Positions 6,059 to 15,390 of a stretch of 30,051 bases of DNA are shown one piece after another. The position numbers and the translations under genes were made by a program. The stretch is taken from contig CAKRPJ010000028.1 of assembly GCA_934376955.1 (NCBI GenBank), positions 1 to 30,051 of the forward strand. Reading direction: 5' to 3'. This DNA comes from CAKRPJ01 sp934376955 (GTDB lineage: Bacteria > Bacillota > Clostridia > Lachnospirales > Lachnospiraceae). Position 1 is the stretch's first letter; each line of letters starts with the position of its first letter. The notes under the pieces are model-generated. The model ran no database searches. It was not told where the DNA came from and saw only the letters and a list, made by a program, of their open reading frames with translations.

Positions 6059-8521
6059 CTAATTCTGGTCTAATTCTACCGTAACCTTGTTAAGATGCCA
6101 GATATCCTTTACATATTCCTGGATCGTGCGGTCGGAGGAGAACTTTCCGCTGCAGGCGGTATTTAAGATCGCTGTTCTCGCCCACCATTTTTCATCCCGG
6201 TATGCCTTATCGATCTGATCCTCCGCTGCTGCGTAGGAACGGAAATCCTTCAGGATGAAATACGTATCCGCGCGGTCGCTGGACTGGGTGTTCAGTAAGG
6301 AATTGTAGATATCCCGGAACAGCTCCGGATCCTGCGGGCTGTAGTATCCGTTGATCAGCTGCATCAGAACACGGCGGATATCCTGATCGTTGTTGAAGAT
6401 CTCCATCGGATTATAGCCACCGTTCTTCTCCAGATTGATGATCTCATCTGCGGAAGCTCCGAAGATGAACATGTTCTCCTCACCGACTTCTTCCGCCATC
6501 TCCACATTGGCACCATCCATGGTTCCGATCGTCAGCGCACCGTTTAACATGAATTTCATGTTTCCGGTACCGGAGGCTTCTTTAGAGGCCGTGGAGATCT
6601 GTTCGCTCACATCCGCTGCGGCAAAGATGATCTCTGCATTTGATACCAGGTAATCCTCAATAAATACAACCTTCAGCTTTCCGTTGATGGAGCGGTCATT
6701 GTTGATGACATCTGCAACGGCATTGATGAGCTTGATCGTAAGCTTCGCCCTCTTGTAGCCGGCGGCTGCCTTCGCTCCAAAGATAAAGGTACGCGGTACG
6801 ATATCCATATTCGGATTATCCTTTAACTGATTATACAGGTACATAACATGAAGGATATTCATGAGCTGACGCTTGTATTCATGCAGTCTCTTTACCTGGA
6901 TATCGAAGATGGAACGCGGATCTACCTCGATCCCGTTATGCTCTTTGATATATTCTGCCAGACGGAGCTTATTCTGATACTTGATATTCATAAATTCCTG
7001 CTGACATTTTTCATCATCCACAAACACAGAAAGCTTTTTGATCTGGGACAGGTCGGTGATCCACTCTTTTCCGATCTTATCGGTTACCCAGTCAGCAAGC
7101 AGCGGGTTTCCGTGGAGGAGGAAACGTCTCTGCGTGATACCGTTTGTCTTATTGTTGAACTTCTGCGGCATCATCTGGTAGAAATCCTTTAATTCCTGCT
7201 TCTCAAGGATCTCGGTATGAAGCTTGGCAACGCCGTTTACGGAGAAGCTTCCCACAATGGCAAGATGAGCCATGCGTACCTGTCCGTCATAGATGATCGC
7301 CATCTTTCTGATCTTTTCATTGTCACCCGGATAGATCCGCTTGATCTCCTCGATAAACCGACGGTTGATCTCCTCAACGATCTGGTAAATACGCGGAAGC
7401 AGACGGGAAAACAGCTCGATGGGCCATTTTTCGAGAGCCTCGGACATGATCGTATGGTTTGTATAGGCACAGGTCTTCGTTGTGATCGCCCATGCCTCAT
7501 CCCATTCTAATCCCAGATCATCCAGAAGGACACGCATTAACTCGGCCACAGCCACGGTAGGATGGGTATCGTTCATCTGGAAGACTGCCTTCTCAGGGAA
7601 TTTATGGATATCGTCATGCTTCTCCAGATACTTCTTCACTGCACGCTGAACACTAGCGGAGATAAAGAAATACTGCTGTCTTAAGCGAAGTTCCTTGCCT
7701 GCATAGTGGTTATCGTTGGGGTAAAGCACTTCAACGATGGTCTTTGCCAGATTTTCCTGCTCCACTGCCTTCTGATAATCGCCCTTGTCAAATTCATTCA
7801 GGTTGAAGGTATTAACCGGCTGTGCGTCCCAGATACGAAGGGAGTTTACCACATTGTTTCCATATCCCACGATCGGGATATCGTAGGGAATTGCTAAGAC
7901 TGACTGATAGCCCTTCTGGACAAAACGGTTTCTGTGTCCGTCCCACTCTGTCTCCACATATCCGCCGAATTTTATCTCGGTGGCATACTCGGCGCGGCGG
8001 ATCTCAAACGGATATCCATCCTTTAACCATTCATCCGGAACCTCGACCTGATATCCGTCCTTTATCTCCTGCTTAAACATTCCATAGCGGTAACGGATCC
8101 CACAGCCATAAGCCGGATAGCCCAGTGTGGCGAGGGAGTCCAGAAAGCACGCGGCAAGACGTCCCAGACCGCCGTTTCCGAGGGCCGGGTCTCTCTCCTG
8201 ATCCTCGATCACGTTGAGGTCAAAGCCCAGCTCCTTTAACGCCTCAGAAACCTCCTTCTGCTCACACAGGCTGATGATATTGTTTCCGAGGAAACGGCCG
8301 GTGAGAAACTCCATCGACATGTAATATACAACCTTGGCATCCTGTTTTTCGTATTCCTTATGGGTCGCGATCCAGCGGTCAATGATCATATCCTTGACCG
8401 CCAGGGCAACTGCCTGATATACCTGCGAAGACGTCGCATCCTCAATTGTTTTTCGATATGTGATCTTTAAGTTATAGATCACAGACTTCTTAAACTCCTC
8501 TTTGCTGATAATCTGGCTCAT
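6059..8521 (-). CDS. glgP: Glycogen/alpha-glucan phosphorylase
   Basis: An 820-residue GT35 phosphorylase, the usual length for the family. It releases glucose-1-phosphate from alpha-1,4-glucans with phosphate and a PLP cofactor. The PLP-lysine motif EASGTGNMKFMLNGALTIGT lies near residue 655, and DPALGNGGLGRLAACFLDS and MNDTHPTVAVAELMR are present. The ATG at 8521 has AGGAGG eight bases upstream, so longer in-frame versions are not supported. It begins 20 bases after the ileS stop on the same strand, with no obvious promoter or terminator between, so it is probably carried on the ileS transcript. No other glycogen genes are nearby. Confidence 0.97.
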   Translation of the reverse strand: MSQIISKEEFKKSVIYNLKITYRKTIEDATSSQVYQAVALAVKDMIIDRWIATHKEYEKQDAKVVYYMSMEFLTGRFLGNNIISLCEQKEVSEALKELGFDLNVIEDQERDPALGNGGLGRLAACFLDSLATLGYPAYGCGIRYRYGMFKQEIKDGYQVEVPDEWLKDGYPFEIRRAEYATEIKFGGYVETEWDGHRNRFVQKGYQSVLAIPYDIPIVGYGNNVVNSLRIWDAQPVNTFNLNEFDKGDYQKAVEQENLAKTIVEVLYPNDNHYAGKELRLRQQYFFISASVQRAVKKYLEKHDDIHKFPEKAVFQMNDTHPTVAVAELMRVLLDDLGLEWDEAWAITTKTCAYTNHTIMSEALEKWPIELFSRLLPRIYQIVEEINRRFIEEIKRIYPGDNEKIRKMAIIYDGQVRMAHLAIVGSFSVNGVAKLHTEILEKQELKDFYQMMPQKFNNKTNGITQRRFLLHGNPLLADWVTDKIGKEWITDLSQIKKLSVFVDDEKCQQEFMNIKYQNKLRLAEYIKEHNGIEVDPRSIFDIQVKRLHEYKRQLMNILHVMYLYNQLKDNPNMDIVPRTFIFGAKAAAGYKRAKLTIKLINAVADVINNDRSINGKLKVVFIEDYLVSNAEIIFAAADVSEQISTASKEASGTGNMKFMLNGALTIGTMDGANVEMAEEVGEENMFIFGASADEIINLEKNGGYNPMEIFNNDQDIRRVLMQLINGYYSPQDPELFRDIYNSLLNTQSSDRADTYFILKDFRSYAAAEDQIDKAYRDEKWWARTAILNTACSGKFSSDRTIQEYVKDIWHLNKVTVELDQN

Positions 8522-8541
8522 GTAAGTCCTCCTGTCGTTGT

Positions 8542-11500
8542 TTATTTTGTCGCCTTTACCACACCGAGCATTACTGTCTCCCCATTGATATTCCATTCCT
8601 TGACGTAGCCTGCCATCTGTCCGAGGATGATATCGTCTGCGAGTACCTCCTCCTTCAGCTGATCTGCGTACTTCTTGATGATCTCAGCGATCCGCTCACT
8701 GTTATCCGCATAGACCGAGATATGGTCCATAACCTCAAATCCGGCTTCCTTTCTCATTGTCTGGATCTTGCTGACGATCTCTCTGTAGAAGCCCTCCTCA
8801 AGAAGCTCTTTGGTGAGCTTTGTATCCAGAACAACGGTAACGGTATTGTCTCCCTCAGAGATAAAGCCTTCTGTCTGTGCCATATCGATCAGGAGATCCT
8901 CCTTGGTCAGAACGACCTCATTTCCGTCAAAATCAAAGGTCAGCGCACCCTTCTCATTTAATGTATCCATTGCCGCATTGCCGTCGATCTCAGCCAGTGC
9001 TTTTCTGATATTGCCCAGCTGCTTTCCGTATTTCGGTCCGACTGTCTTAAGCTGCGGCTTGAAGGTATAGGAGGTAAATGCACGCACATCATCGGTAAAT
9101 TCTACACTCTTAACATTTAACTCATCCTCGATGATCTCCTGATAGAATGCAGGAAGCGCCTCCGGAGCCTTGACAAACATTTTTGCGATAGGCTGACGGT
9201 TCTTGATGTTGGCTGCATTTCTGGCTGCACGTCCCATAACGACGATCTTTAATACCTCGTCCATCTTGTTCTCCAGCTCTGTATCGATATGAGCGGCATC
9301 TACCTCCGGATAATCGCAAAGATGGATGCTTTCCGGAGCCGTCTTATCAATGGATCTTACAAGGTTCTGGTAGATCTCCTCTGTCATGAAGGGGATCATC
9401 GGAGCAGCTGCTTTGGAGATCGTCACAAGAGCCGTATAGAGGGTCATGTATGCGTTGATCTTATCCTGCTCCATTCCCTTTGCCCAGAAACGTTCTCTGC
9501 TGCGTCTTACATACCAGTTGGACATATCGTCTACAAAGTCCTGAAGCGCTCTTGCTGCTTCCGGGATCTTGTAGTTTGCAAGATCATCATCGACCTCTTT
9601 TACTGTGGAATTTAACTTGGATAAGAGCCACTTATCCATAACTGTCAGCTTCTCATAGTCGAGAGTATATTTTGTTGCGTCAAAATTATCAATATTCGCA
9701 TACAGCACGAAAAATGCGTAGGTATTCCAGAGTGTTCCCATGAACTTTCTCTGACCTTCCATAACGGCCTTTCCGTGGAAACGGTTCGGAAGCCACGGGG
9801 CGCTGTTAATATAGAAGTACCAGCGGATCGCATCGGCACCGTATTTCTCCAGAGCATCGAAGGGATCCACCGCATTGCCCTTGGATTTACTCATCTTCTG
9901 TCCGTTCTCATCCTGAACATGGCCGAGAACGATTACGTTCTGATACGGCGGCTTGTTGAATAAAAGAGTAGACTCTGCTAACAGGGAATAGAACCAGCCT
10001 CTTGTCTGATCCACTGCCTCGGAAATAAACTGGGCCGGGAACTGCTGCTCGAACAGCTCCTTGTTTTCAAACGGATAGTGATGCTGTGCAAACGGCATTG
10101 CTCCGGAGTCGAACCAGCAGTCGATAACCTCCGGTACACGATGCATTTCCTTTCCGCAGTCCGGACAGGTGATGACAACATCATCGATGAACGGACGATG
10201 AAGCTCAACCTCATTCTTATCTCCATCCATCTCCTTGCTGTATTTCTTAACGACCTCCGTATAATTCGGGCTCATCTTTTTTAATTCTTCACGGCTGCCG
10301 ATGCAGTGCATCTTTCCGCATTCACACTGCCATACCGGAAGGGGAGTTCCCCAGTAACGGTTTCTGGAAATACCCCAGTCCTGAATGTTCTCCAGCCAGT
10401 CTCCAAAACGGCCCTTTCCGATGGACTCCGGGATCCAGTTGATCTGGTTGTTGTTGCGGATCAGATCCTCCTTTACCGCTGTCATCTTGATAAACCATGA
10501 CTCGCGTGCATAGTAGATAAGCGGGGTGTCGCATCTCCAGCAGTGGGGATAGCTATGCTCAAATACAGGCGCCTCAAATAAAAGTCCCTTCATATTCAGA
10601 TCCTTTAATACCATTGGATCCGCTTTCTTTACAAACACACCGGCATACGGTGTCTCTGCTGACATATTTCCCTTCGCATCGACTAACTGGACAAACGGAA
10701 GGTCATATCTTCTTCCCACCTGGGCATCGTCCTCACCGAAGGCCGGGGCAATGTGTACCACGCCGGTACCATCTGTTAAGGTTACATAATCTGCACATGT
10801 CACATAGTACGCTTTTTTATTCTGTTTTTTACAGATCTCTACGGCACAGTCAAATAACGGCTCGTATTCTCTGTATTCCAGATCCTTTCCGGAGAAGGTC
10901 TCAAGGATCTCATAGGCTGCTTTTCCGTTTTCTTTGTCAGCAAGCTTTCCGAGAACGGTATCTAAAAGTGCCTCTGCCATATAGTAGGTATATCCGTCAG
11001 CTGCCTTGACCTTTGCGTAGGTCTCCTTCGGGTTTACGCAAAGAGCGATGTTGCTGGGAAGTGTCCACGGTGTTGTTGTCCAGGCTAAGAAGTAGGCATC
11101 CTCGCCTTTTACCTTAAAACGGACGATGGCGGAGCGCTCCTTTACATCCTTATAGCCCTGAGCTACCTCATGGCTGGAAAGCGGGGTGCCGCAGCGCGGA
11201 CAGTAGGGTACGATCTTGAAGCCCTTATAAAGGAGTCCTTTGTTCCAGATCTCCTTTAATGCCCACCACTCAGATTCGATATAATCATCATGATAGGTAA
11301 CATAGGGATTATCCATATCCGCCCAGAAGCCGACTGTGCTGGAGAAATCCTCCCACATTCCCTTATATTTCCATACGCTTTCCTTACAGTGCTCGATAAA
11401 CGGCTCCAGACCGTACTGCTCGATCTGCTCCTTTCCGTCAAGGCCGAGCATCTTTTCAACCTCAAGCTCTACCGGAAGTCCGTGTGTATCCCATCCGGCC

Positions 11501-11745
11501 TTTCTCGGTACCATATATCCCTTCATAGTGCGGTAACGCGGGATCATATCCTTGATGACGCGGGTAAGCACATGGCCGATATGGGGTTTTCCGTTGGCTG
11601 TAGGCGGGCCGTCATAGAATACATAGGGCTCCCCTTTTCTTCTGCTCTCAATACTCTTTTCAAAGATCTTCTGATCCTTCCAGAATTTCTCTACTTCCTT
11701 TTCTCTGCCGACAAAATTCAGGTCGGTTGAAACCTTCTGGTACAT
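8542..11745 (-). CDS. ileS: Isoleucyl-tRNA synthetase (type-2-like)
   Basis: A 1067-residue class I synthetase that charges tRNA-Ile. The HIGH motif is at residues 55-58 (PPTANGKPHIGH) and KMSKS near 615-619 (ENGQKMSKSKGN). Between them is the large editing insertion with WTTTPWTLPSN and GTGVVHIAPAFGEDD. The tRNA-binding domain and a long C-terminal extension follow. The length, and a C-terminus without the cysteine zinc cluster of the E. coli type, suggest the eukaryote-like type 2 form associated with low mupirocin sensitivity; this subtype call is an inference. The ATG at 11745 has TTGGAGGAA upstream. Expression is controlled by the T-box leader described separately. Confidence 0.97.
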   Translation of the reverse strand: MYQKVSTDLNFVGREKEVEKFWKDQKIFEKSIESRRKGEPYVFYDGPPTANGKPHIGHVLTRVIKDMIPRYRTMKGYMVPRKAGWDTHGLPVELEVEKMLGLDGKEQIEQYGLEPFIEHCKESVWKYKGMWEDFSSTVGFWADMDNPYVTYHDDYIESEWWALKEIWNKGLLYKGFKIVPYCPRCGTPLSSHEVAQGYKDVKERSAIVRFKVKGEDAYFLAWTTTPWTLPSNIALCVNPKETYAKVKAADGYTYYMAEALLDTVLGKLADKENGKAAYEILETFSGKDLEYREYEPLFDCAVEICKKQNKKAYYVTCADYVTLTDGTGVVHIAPAFGEDDAQVGRRYDLPFVQLVDAKGNMSAETPYAGVFVKKADPMVLKDLNMKGLLFEAPVFEHSYPHCWRCDTPLIYYARESWFIKMTAVKEDLIRNNNQINWIPESIGKGRFGDWLENIQDWGISRNRYWGTPLPVWQCECGKMHCIGSREELKKMSPNYTEVVKKYSKEMDGDKNEVELHRPFIDDVVITCPDCGKEMHRVPEVIDCWFDSGAMPFAQHHYPFENKELFEQQFPAQFISEAVDQTRGWFYSLLAESTLLFNKPPYQNVIVLGHVQDENGQKMSKSKGNAVDPFDALEKYGADAIRWYFYINSAPWLPNRFHGKAVMEGQRKFMGTLWNTYAFFVLYANIDNFDATKYTLDYEKLTVMDKWLLSKLNSTVKEVDDDLANYKIPEAARALQDFVDDMSNWYVRRSRERFWAKGMEQDKINAYMTLYTALVTISKAAAPMIPFMTEEIYQNLVRSIDKTAPESIHLCDYPEVDAAHIDTELENKMDEVLKIVVMGRAARNAANIKNRQPIAKMFVKAPEALPAFYQEIIEDELNVKSVEFTDDVRAFTSYTFKPQLKTVGPKYGKQLGNIRKALAEIDGNAAMDTLNEKGALTFDFDGNEVVLTKEDLLIDMAQTEGFISEGDNTVTVVLDTKLTKELLEEGFYREIVSKIQTMRKEAGFEVMDHISVYADNSERIAEIIKKYADQLKEEVLADDIILGQMAGYVKEWNINGETVMLGVVKATK

Positions 11746-11815
11746 GACACATTTCCTCCAATCTTGTTTGCTCCGCTGCTTTCTCCTCACAGCGTTTTTC
11801 GTTACAATTAAGAAC

Positions 11816-11844
11816 AAAAAGATCCTGTTCTTGCGAACAGGATC
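11816..11844 (-). terminator. T-box regulated intrinsic terminator before ileS
   Basis: On the minus strand GATCCTGTTC and GAACAGGATC form a perfect 10-bp stem with a GCAA loop, followed by five T. It lies about 70 bases ahead of the ileS start and directly after the T-box sequence, as the terminator of a transcriptional T-box does. Confidence 0.93.
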
Positions 11845-12055
11845 AAATTAATTCATGATACCACCTATTACTGCATACTGACATATGAGTTCCATATAAC
11901 GGCGGAAAACCGGAGCAGCTTACTGTTATTCAGCTGTCAGTTTGGGAGTGATGTTCCGTCTGCTTCCGGCACCGGGCTTCCATCGTCCCCGGCTCGCTTT
12001 CGCCCTCCCACAGATTTACTGTCTCCTTCTTTACCTTTACTTATATCTATAAACG
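11820..12055 (-). promoter_or_regulatory. Isoleucine T-box leader of ileS
   Basis: This fills most of the gene-free stretch 11746-12113. In transcript order it has the Stem I parts (AGCGAGCCGGGG and GGAAGCCCGG), then the specifier loop GAACATCACTCC with ATC, an Ile codon, at 11952-11950. The T-box GGTGGTATCATGAA is at 11851-11865, followed by the terminator. Uncharged tRNA-Ile should pair with the specifier and T-box and prevent termination, raising ileS (and probably glgP) expression when isoleucine is scarce. The T-box is slightly off consensus (TATCATG rather than TACCGCG). Confidence 0.9.
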
Positions 12056-12060
12056 ATATC

Positions 12061-12089
12061 ATTATAAAGATATCTCCTTTAAAAGTCAA
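12061..12089 (-). promoter_or_regulatory. SigA-type promoter for the ileS leader
   Basis: On the minus strand TTGACT (12089-12084) and TATAAT (12066-12061) are separated by exactly 17 bases. It lies directly downstream of the leuB stop, so the T-box leader has its own start. Confidence 0.88.
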
Positions 12090-12113
12090 GAGTTTGATGG
12101 ATCACTTTATTCA

Positions 12114-13199
12114 TCACTTTATTCTTTCGCAGATAAGCCTTCCCATTTCCTCTGTTCCTACCTGCTTCATGTTTTCCGCCATAATGTCTGCAGTTCTGTA
12201 GCCCTCCTTCAGGACCTGCCTTACCGCAGCCTCGATGGCAGCCGCTTCTTTGTCAAGGTCAAAGGAATAACGGAGCATCATTGCCGCCGAGAGGATCGTT
12301 GCGATGGGGTTTGCGATTCCTTTTCCGGCAATATCCGGTGCGGAGCCATGACTCGGCTCATAGAGGCCGAATTTTCCCTCGTTCAGGCTTGCCGATGAAA
12401 GCATTCCGATGGAGCCGGTGATCATGCTCGCCTCGTCCGATAAGATATCGCCGAACATGTTTTCTGTCAGGATCACATCAAACTGTCCCGGATTCATGAC
12501 AAGCTGCATCGCACAGTTGTCCACCAGCATATTTTCCACGGTTACTTCCGGATAATCCTTTGCGGTTTCTGCTACTACCTTTCTCCAGAGTCTGGAGGAA
12601 TCCAGAACATTTGCCTTATCCACACTGGTAACTTTTTTTCTTCGCTTCATCGCGATCTCAAAGGCCTTAACTGCAACACGCCGTATCTCCGTTTCATTAT
12701 ATACAAGTGTATCCACCGCCTGCAGCACTCCATCGACTTCTTCTGTATGACGTTCTCCGAAATAAAGACCTCCGGTCAGCTCTCTTACGATCACCATATC
12801 AAAGCCATCCCCGATGATCTCTTTTTTGAGGGGGCATGCCTCTGCCAGCCCCTCATAAAGATAAGCCGGACGAATGTTGGCAAAGAGCTTTAACCCCTTG
12901 CGGATCGCAAGAAGTCCCGCCTCCGGTCTCAGGTTGGGCGCCACATCATACCATCGGGAGTTTCCCACATTTCCTCCGACTGCGCCCAACAGCACAGCGT
13001 CACAGCCCTTGGCCGTTTCCAGCGCCTCGTCAGTCAGGGGTACCCCATAGGTATCAATGGAGATCCCGCCCATCAAAACTTCCTTATAAGTAAATCTATG
13101 TCCATATACGGCCCCGACACGATCAAGGACTTTTTTTGCCTCTGCGACGATCTCCGGGCCGATGCCATCACCTGAAATAGATGCTATCGTATATTCCAT
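12114..13199 (-). CDS. leuB: 3-isopropylmalate dehydrogenase
   Basis: A 361-residue enzyme of the isocitrate/isopropylmalate dehydrogenase family. It oxidises and decarboxylates 3-isopropylmalate to 2-oxoisocaproate in leucine synthesis. Visible marks are GDGIGPEIV at the N-terminus, NMFGDILSDEASMITGSIGML and the NAD-site segment EPSHGSAPDIAGKGIANPIATI. The loop sequence typical of LeuB (RPEAGLLAIRKGLKLFANIRPA) separates it from isocitrate dehydrogenase. The ATG has CGGAGGTAAAGC upstream. No leuA, leuC or leuD is in the window, so leuB stands alone next to the isoleucine T-box. Confidence 0.95.
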   Translation of the reverse strand: MEYTIASISGDGIGPEIVAEAKKVLDRVGAVYGHRFTYKEVLMGGISIDTYGVPLTDEALETAKGCDAVLLGAVGGNVGNSRWYDVAPNLRPEAGLLAIRKGLKLFANIRPAYLYEGLAEACPLKKEIIGDGFDMVIVRELTGGLYFGERHTEEVDGVLQAVDTLVYNETEIRRVAVKAFEIAMKRRKKVTSVDKANVLDSSRLWRKVVAETAKDYPEVTVENMLVDNCAMQLVMNPGQFDVILTENMFGDILSDEASMITGSIGMLSSASLNEGKFGLYEPSHGSAPDIAGKGIANPIATILSAAMMLRYSFDLDKEAAAIEAAVRQVLKEGYRTADIMAENMKQVGTEEMGRLICERIK

Positions 13200-13235
13200 G
13201 CTGCTTTACCTCCGATATTTCTGTCTTTTCCATTC

Positions 13236-13264
13236 ATCTTATCTTATCTGACTGCCGATTTCAA
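13236..13264 (-). promoter_or_regulatory. Probable leuB promoter
   Basis: On the minus strand TTGAAA (13264-13259) and TAAGAT (13241-13236) lie 17 bases apart, about 35 bases upstream of the leuB ATG. A CTGCCG/CGGCAG inverted repeat (13252-13257 and 13272-13277) overlaps the -35 region and could be an operator or the end of the preceding operon. Confidence 0.45.
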
Positions 13265-13302
13265 TCATAACCGGCAGAATGGAGTATATCGGTTTTCTAT
13301 TT

Positions 13303-13327
13303 TTAATATAACTTGTTATTATATTAA
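13303..13327. repeat. AT-rich 25-base palindrome between aguB and leuB
   Basis: TTAATATAAC and ATTATATTAA (nine of ten bases complementary) flank a five-base centre. It lies 21 bases after the aguB stop. It has no T-run of the usual kind on the minus strand, so it is more likely a protein site or a weak terminator. Function unknown. Confidence 0.5.
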
Positions 13328-13348
13328 GGAAGGCTTGCAGCCGACTAT

Positions 13349-14215
13349 CTATTCACGATACATGTCGGGCCGACGGTCGCGGAACAATCCCCAGGAGAGG
13401 CGGTCAAAGGCCAGTGCATCCAGATCAAATTCCGACAGAATCACACCCTCCGATTCTCTGTCCATCGTTTCAACCAGCTCTCCGGTGCCGTCCGTAATAA
13501 AAGAGGAGCCATAAAACTTTAATGCAGAGGACTGATTTCCGTTTTCTGCGGAGGGCCGGACTTCCTCTAAGCCCACCCGGTTTGCCGCCACAACAGGCAT
13601 CAGATTGCAGGCAGAATGTCCCTGCATACAGCGTCTCCAGTGGGGCATGCTGTCGACCTCAAGGATCGGCTCACTGCCGATGGCGGTAGGATAGAATAAA
13701 ATTTCTGCTCCCTTGACTGCCATAAACCGGGCTGTTTCCGGAAACCACTGATCCCAGCAGATCCCCACTCCGATCACTCCGTAGCTTGTTTCAAACACAC
13801 GGAAGCCGGTATCCCCCGGTACAAAGTAGAATTTTTCCTGATAATAATGATCGTCCGGGATATGCGTCTTTCTGTAGATCCCAAGATTGGTTCCGTCTGC
13901 ATCAAGAACAGCGACCGTATTAAACAGACGATTCTTATCTCGCTCATAAAAGCTTATAGGAAGCACAACGGAAAGCTCCTTCGCAATTTTGGAAAAATGC
14001 CGAACGGCTTCATTTTCCTCTACCGGCTTTGCAAAGCGATAATAATCGTATCGGCGCTCCTGGCAAAAATACTGTCGCTCAAACAGCTCCGGGAGCAAGA
14101 TGATCTGTGCCCCTTTGGCGGCTGCCTTTCTGACAAGCTCCTCCGCATGGGCGATATTCTTTTCCACCTGATCTGTGCAGCGCATCTGTACGGCTGCAAC
14201 CTTCACTTTTCGCAT
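13349..14215 (-). CDS. aguB: N-carbamoylputrescine amidase
   Basis: A 288-residue nitrilase-superfamily enzyme that hydrolyses N-carbamoylputrescine to putrescine, ammonia and CO2. The catalytic triad is visible: Glu43 in LLPELFE, Lys116 in YRKTHIPD and Cys153 in GICWDQWFPE. The family segment HYYQEKFYFVPGDTGF is also present. The ATG at 14215 is chosen for the GGAGGAAG site just upstream; a longer frame from 14260 has none. It is the last gene of the polyamine operon, 47 bases after aguA, whose product it uses. Confidence 0.95.
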   Translation of the reverse strand: MRKVKVAAVQMRCTDQVEKNIAHAEELVRKAAAKGAQIILLPELFERQYFCQERRYDYYRFAKPVEENEAVRHFSKIAKELSVVLPISFYERDKNRLFNTVAVLDADGTNLGIYRKTHIPDDHYYQEKFYFVPGDTGFRVFETSYGVIGVGICWDQWFPETARFMAVKGAEILFYPTAIGSEPILEVDSMPHWRRCMQGHSACNLMPVVAANRVGLEEVRPSAENGNQSSALKFYGSSFITDGTGELVETMDRESEGVILSEFDLDALAFDRLSWGLFRDRRPDMYRE

Positions 14216-14262
14216 AACTGCTTCCTCCAAACTATCGTGACCTGTCCGGGCTGTGCCCATAC

Positions 14263-15390
14263 CTATTCTGTCGGCGCAATGATTCTGTTTTGCTTCGGGA
14301 TCTGCTGCGTGATGCAGTGGATATTTCCTCCGCCTAAAAGGATATCCCTTGCGTCGATCGGAACGATCTTCCTCTCCGGAAACAAAGCCTTCAGGATATT
14401 TACCGCGATCTTGTCATTTTCGTCTCCAAACTGCGGGACGATCACACTGCGGTTTGCAATATAGAAATTGACATAACTGGCGGCCAGTCTTTCTCCGACC
14501 TCACGCTCGTCCTCTCCGGGCTCAAACTCATATCCCAGAAGATCTTCTTCCTTTATACATACTGGAACCCGCGGGATCGGCAGCTTGTGAACCTTAATTT
14601 TTCTTCCCCGCGCATCTGTTTCGCTTTCAAGGATGCTCAGGCACTCCATGGACAGGTCATATTGCGGATCCTCTTTCTCGTCCGTCCAGGCTAACACCAC
14701 CTCACCGGGTCTTACAAAGGCACAGACGTTATCCACATGCTCATTGGTTTCGTCGTTAAATATCCCCCGGGGAAGCCAGATCACCTTCTCTGCACCCAGA
14801 TATGACTTTAATTTCTCGTCGATCTCCTGCTTTGAGAGCAGTGGATTTCTTCCTCCGCTTAAAAGACAGGCTTCTGTGACCAGCACAGTACCTTCCCCGT
14901 CGGAATGGATCGAGCCGCCCTCAAGCACAAAGGGGTGGGCTTCATAGCAGGGATATCCTTTTACGGCGCAGAAGCTTTCCGCTACCCGATCATCCTTCTC
15001 CCAATGGGGATAGAGGCCATCCACAAGACCGCCCCATGCATTAAAGGCCCAGTCGATCCCGCGAACCTCGCCTTTTTTATTGACCACAAAGGTTGGGCCC
15101 ACGTCCCTTGCCCACGCATCATCCGACTCCATCACGATGATCCTGACGTCTGTGCCGGAAAATGCAGCCCTGGCATTTTCTGCCACGTCCGGCTCCGCTA
15201 ACAGATACACTGTCTCGCTCTCTGCAATGGCAAGAGCAACCCTCTTAAAGGCCTCTCTTGCCTTCACCGCACCGTAATTCCAGCTTCCCGGCCGCTTCGG
15301 CCAGATCATGATACAGCCATCATGCTCCTCAAACTCTCCCGGCATATAAAATCCATCCTCTGCCGGTCTTTCGGACAATTTATTCATCAT
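14263..15390 (-). CDS. aguA: Agmatine deiminase
   Basis: A 375-residue member of the guanidino-group modifying family, converting agmatine to N-carbamoylputrescine and ammonia. The start has the family pattern GFYMPGEFEEHDGCIMIWPKRPGSW. ARDVGPTFVV, EGGSIHSDGEGTVLVTEACLL and the catalytic Cys (GGGNIHC, about residue 359) are in place. Two adjacent ATGs (15390, 15387) are possible, both preceded by GGAAAGGG; the start overlaps the end of nspC by about ten bases, showing translational coupling. Confidence 0.96.
   Translation of the reverse strand: MMNKLSERPAEDGFYMPGEFEEHDGCIMIWPKRPGSWNYGAVKAREAFKRVALAIAESETVYLLAEPDVAENARAAFSGTDVRIIVMESDDAWARDVGPTFVVNKKGEVRGIDWAFNAWGGLVDGLYPHWEKDDRVAESFCAVKGYPCYEAHPFVLEGGSIHSDGEGTVLVTEACLLSGGRNPLLSKQEIDEKLKSYLGAEKVIWLPRGIFNDETNEHVDNVCAFVRPGEVVLAWTDEKEDPQYDLSMECLSILESETDARGRKIKVHKLPIPRVPVCIKEEDLLGYEFEPGEDEREVGERLAASYVNFYIANRSVIVPQFGDENDKIAVNILKALFPERKIVPIDARDILLGGGNIHCITQQIPKQNRIIAPTE

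Noticed and set aside
8522..8596. Extended start for glycogen phosphorylase overlapping ileS
   Set aside because: The added residues do not look like the family, and the AGGAGG site is placed for the start at 8521.
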